A stretch of DNA of 64,000 nt from an uncultured Bacilli bacterium (lineage in GTDB: Bacteria; Bacillota_I; Bacilli_A; RF39; UBA660), in contig CAKOOH010000003.1 in NCBI GenBank assembly GCA_934098485.1, positions 94,718 through 158,717 of the forward strand. Direction: 5' to 3'. Below the pieces are notes generated by a model. The model ran no database searches. It saw only the letters and a list, made by a program, of their open reading frames with translations, and had not been told where the DNA came from. The translations under genes were made by a program, and so were the position numbers. Below, piece by piece: positions 62,577 to 64,000 of this stretch (positions within the stretch are counted from its first letter, which is position 1; every line of letters starts with the position of its first letter).

Positions 62577-63613
62577 TGAAGAAGATATTATTTAGTTTAA
62601 CAATATTATTTTCTACACTATTATTTGCGACAAATGTTAATGCTAGTAGTTTTAATGCAAATATAGTTGGAAATGATACTTTTGAAAGTGAAATAACATT
62701 ATATATTCAAGTTAATAATTTAGTTGATTTTAATGGTGCTTGTAGTGGTTTATGTGGTTTAGTTGGTAATTTAAATTATGATACAAACAAAATAGAATTA
62801 ACTTCTATTAATGCTTTGGAAAGTTTTGATTTAGCACAAGGAAAAACACTTGTATTATATAAATCAACTGGAGTTGCTAGTGGAACAAAAATTTTATCAA
62901 TGAAATTCAAAAATAAATCTTTAACAAAAGATGAAACAACTACTATTACTTTTTCAAATGTAGTTGCAAGTGATGGTGATAAAGATATTAATACAAGTGA
63001 TACATCTAAAACAATTAAATTTATTGTAAAAGAAAATGAAAACACCAATAATAACAATAATCAAACAAACAATAACACTAATACTAACACAAACAACAAT
63101 ACTTCAAATAATAACACTAATACTAACACAAACAACAATACTTCAAATAATAACACTACTAATAAAAAACCTAGTTCTAATACAAATAACAAAAAGAAAG
63201 AAACAAAAAAATCAGGTAATAATTATTTATCATCAATTACTTTAAGCGATGGTAATATAACTTTTGATAAAGATATTTTAACTTATGATGTAATTGTTGA
63301 TTATGAAACAACTACTATTGAAATTAAAGCAAATGTAGAAGATGATAAAGCAACTATTACTGGAGATGGAAAACATACTTTAAATGTTGGTAGTAATGTT
63401 ATTAAAATAACTATTAAAGCCGAAGATGAAAGTGAGAGAACATATACATTAAATATTAATCGTGAAGAAAAAGATATAGTTGTTGATACTGATAATAAAG
63501 TTATTGAAGATGAAAAAGAAAATAATTATGTAATGCCTATTGTAATAATTTCGGTAATATTAGTTATAGGTTTAATCGGTTTTGTTATTTGGAAAAATAA
63601 AAAGAATAAATAG
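62576..63613 (+). CDS. Cell-surface cohesin-like protein with C-terminal anchor
   Basis: A 345-residue protein: signal peptide (~1-23, ending NVNAS), cohesin-like domain (~25-150; GNLNYDTNKIELTSI, KILSMKFKN, ITFSNVVASDGDKD), an Asn/Thr linker of ~60 residues with a 39-bp tandem repeat, a cadherin-like beta domain (~217-300; LSSITLSDGNITFDKDILTYD), and a membrane helix (~320-340) with a basic end. Together with the previous gene it should form a surface cohesin-dockerin pair. Coupled by TAATG. Confidence 0.82.
   Translation: MKKILFSLTILFSTLLFATNVNASSFNANIVGNDTFESEITLYIQVNNLVDFNGACSGLCGLVGNLNYDTNKIELTSINALESFDLAQGKTLVLYKSTGVASGTKILSMKFKNKSLTKDETTTITFSNVVASDGDKDINTSDTSKTIKFIVKENENTNNNNNQTNNNTNTNTNNNTSNNNTNTNTNNNTSNNNTTNKKPSSNTNNKKKETKKSGNNYLSSITLSDGNITFDKDILTYDVIVDYETTTIEIKANVEDDKATITGDGKHTLNVGSNVIKITIKAEDESERTYTLNINREEKDIVVDTDNKVIEDEKENNYVMPIVIISVILVIGLIGFVIWKNKKNK
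63068..63145 (+). repeat. 39-bp tandem repeat in the linker
   Basis: Two copies (63068-63106 and 63107-63145), one mismatch, coding NNNTNTNTNNNTS. Whole-codon length, so copy number may vary without changing the frame. Confidence 0.85.
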
Positions 63614-63673
63614 TATATAGGCAAAATGCTTATCTAAAGGTTTTATTAAAAGTTATGTTTTTAACTTCCGTAT

Positions 63674-63719
63674 GGTTCAAACCCGGCAGGTCGAAAGTTC
63701 AAATCTCTCCGCCGCTACC
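63674..63719 (+). pseudogene. 3' remnant of tRNA-Met
   Basis: 46 bases match the 3' part of the tRNA-Met gene (59795-59840) with three mismatches: one in the anticodon loop and two in the T stem. The 5' half is absent and the final base of CCA is G. It cannot be a working tRNA. With the intact tRNA it forms a direct repeat around the dockerin and cohesin genes. Confidence 0.85.
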
Positions 63720-63732
63720 GATATGAATAATA

Positions 63733-63757
63733 ATAGATAGAAATATCTATTTTTTTA
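63733..63757 (+). terminator. Terminator after the tRNA remnant
   Basis: Perfect 7-bp stem ATAGATA/TATCTAT (63733-63739 with 63744-63750, loop GAAA) and seven T. Confidence 0.82.
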
Positions 63758-63773
63758 TGCATTTTAATCTTAC

Positions 63774-63802
63774 TTGACGTATCAATATCATCATATTGAT
63801 AT
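63774..63802 (+). promoter_or_regulatory. Promoter with palindromic operator in its spacer
   Basis: TTGACG (63774-63779), a 17-base spacer, and TGATAT (63797-63802). TATCAATAT (63780-63788) and ATATTGATA (63793-63801) are a perfect palindrome with a CATC centre that fills the spacer and overlaps the -10. A repressor dimer binding there would block the polymerase. Confidence 0.6.
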
Positions 63803-63863
63803 CTTTATTATTAATATGTTATATTATTATTAACAAAGATAGTTTGTGGAAAGGATATGAAAA

Positions 63864-64000
63864 ATGAAAAGTAAAAAAACTGCTAAAACTGTGATAATTA
63901 TAATATTGTTGATTTTGTTAATGCCTATACCTTTTAAACTAAAAGATGGTGGTACAGTTGAGTGGAAATCTTTAACTTATTCAATATCAAAAGTTAATAG
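63864..64000 (+). CDS. Start of a small membrane protein (cut by window end)
   Basis: Open to the end of the window; 45 residues visible. Basic start (MKSKKTAKT), a membrane segment (VIIIILLILLMPIPF), then KDGGTVEWKSLTYSISKV. Short membrane proteins with this DGGTVEY-like segment are common, but I cannot name the family. ATG 63864 follows GGAAAGG; the ATG at 63857 runs into a stop. Controlled by the palindromic promoter upstream. Confidence 0.65.
   Translation, partial: MKSKKTAKTVIIIILLILLMPIPFKLKDGGTVEWKSLTYSISKVN

Larger units (their letters stand above)
59795..63719 (+). mobile_element. Possible tRNA-flanked island carrying cohesin and dockerin
   Basis: The near-identical 46-bp tRNA 3' ends at both sides look like attachment sites left by integration into the tRNA-Met gene. 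Inside are only the dockerin gene, the cohesin gene and a possible gene fragment; no integrase or excisionase is seen. It may be a decayed element, one mobilised in trans, or just a duplicated tRNA array. Confidence 0.4.

Overview
The window looks like chromosome of a low-GC member of the Bacillota, probably an uncultured, host-associated lineage of class Bacilli (RF39- or Erysipelotrichales-like). The reasons are a strongly AT-rich sequence, Gram-positive type PolC, a complete S10-spc-alpha operon, the rlmN-stp-prkC-rsgA-rpe gene order, YneF next to a SirA-like protein, and a ymfF/ymfH pair. TGA acts as a normal stop (for example after map and stp), so this is not the Mycoplasma genetic code. 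The exact lineage is inference.

Layout. 1-12628: the ribosomal super-operon from rplD (cut by the window edge) to rplQ, including secY, adk, map, infA, rpmJ and rpoA. rpmD (L30) is missing between rpsE and rplO. 12629-14540: the first of four surface-protein units that share one upstream cassette. 14568-20740: deoD, ymfF/ymfH, comEA and comEC. 20753-24049: an accessory block with a YhcG-type nuclease, a DinD-like protein, a GNAT acetyltransferase and a possible ADP-ribosyltransferase-fold protein. 24233-33226: mixed housekeeping genes (PepC, patatin, omega, fmt, a CDP-alcohol phosphatidyltransferase, an AI-2E family exporter), a CotD-like protein and a small TasA-like protein. 33550-35283: a second large surface paralogue. 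35368-40307: rlmN, stp, prkC, rsgA, rpe. 40308-40827: a candidate structured RNA with its own promoter and terminator. 40828-45970: a four-gene operon around a membrane-anchored McrB-like AAA+ ATPase. 46050-53292: polC, a PfkB-like protein, an Smr protein and obg. 53421-56317: more surface proteins, one of them decayed. 56376-59669: SirA-like, YneF, YceD, L32 and membrane proteins. 59765-63719: a tRNA-Met gene, then a dockerin protein and a membrane-anchored cohesin-like protein, then a degraded 3' copy of the same tRNA. After 63864: the start of a further membrane protein.

The strongest unusual signal is a repeated regulatory cassette at four places. It consists of a hairpin terminator, then a TTGACA/TATAAT promoter whose spacer contains a run of G, then a conserved leader and a TasA/camelysin-type exported protein. 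The G run is 8, 8 or 5 bases in three copies, giving spacers of 16, 16 and 13 bases; the fourth copy is interrupted. This is the architecture expected of slipped-strand phase-variable promoters, so the cell may switch its surface proteins on and off independently. One surface gene also carries a short GC-rich patch, as if part of its C-terminal domain had been swapped in from elsewhere.

Other points of interest are the membrane-bound McrB-like operon that ends in a calcium-repeat/TasA-like protein, the cohesin-dockerin pair bracketed by tRNA-Met sequence, the pseudoknotted RNA at about 40494-40736, and a PfkB-family protein that has lost its catalytic aspartate. Starts differing from the longest open frame were chosen from Shine-Dalgarno spacing. 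Gene identities come from reading motifs by eye; no searches were run.
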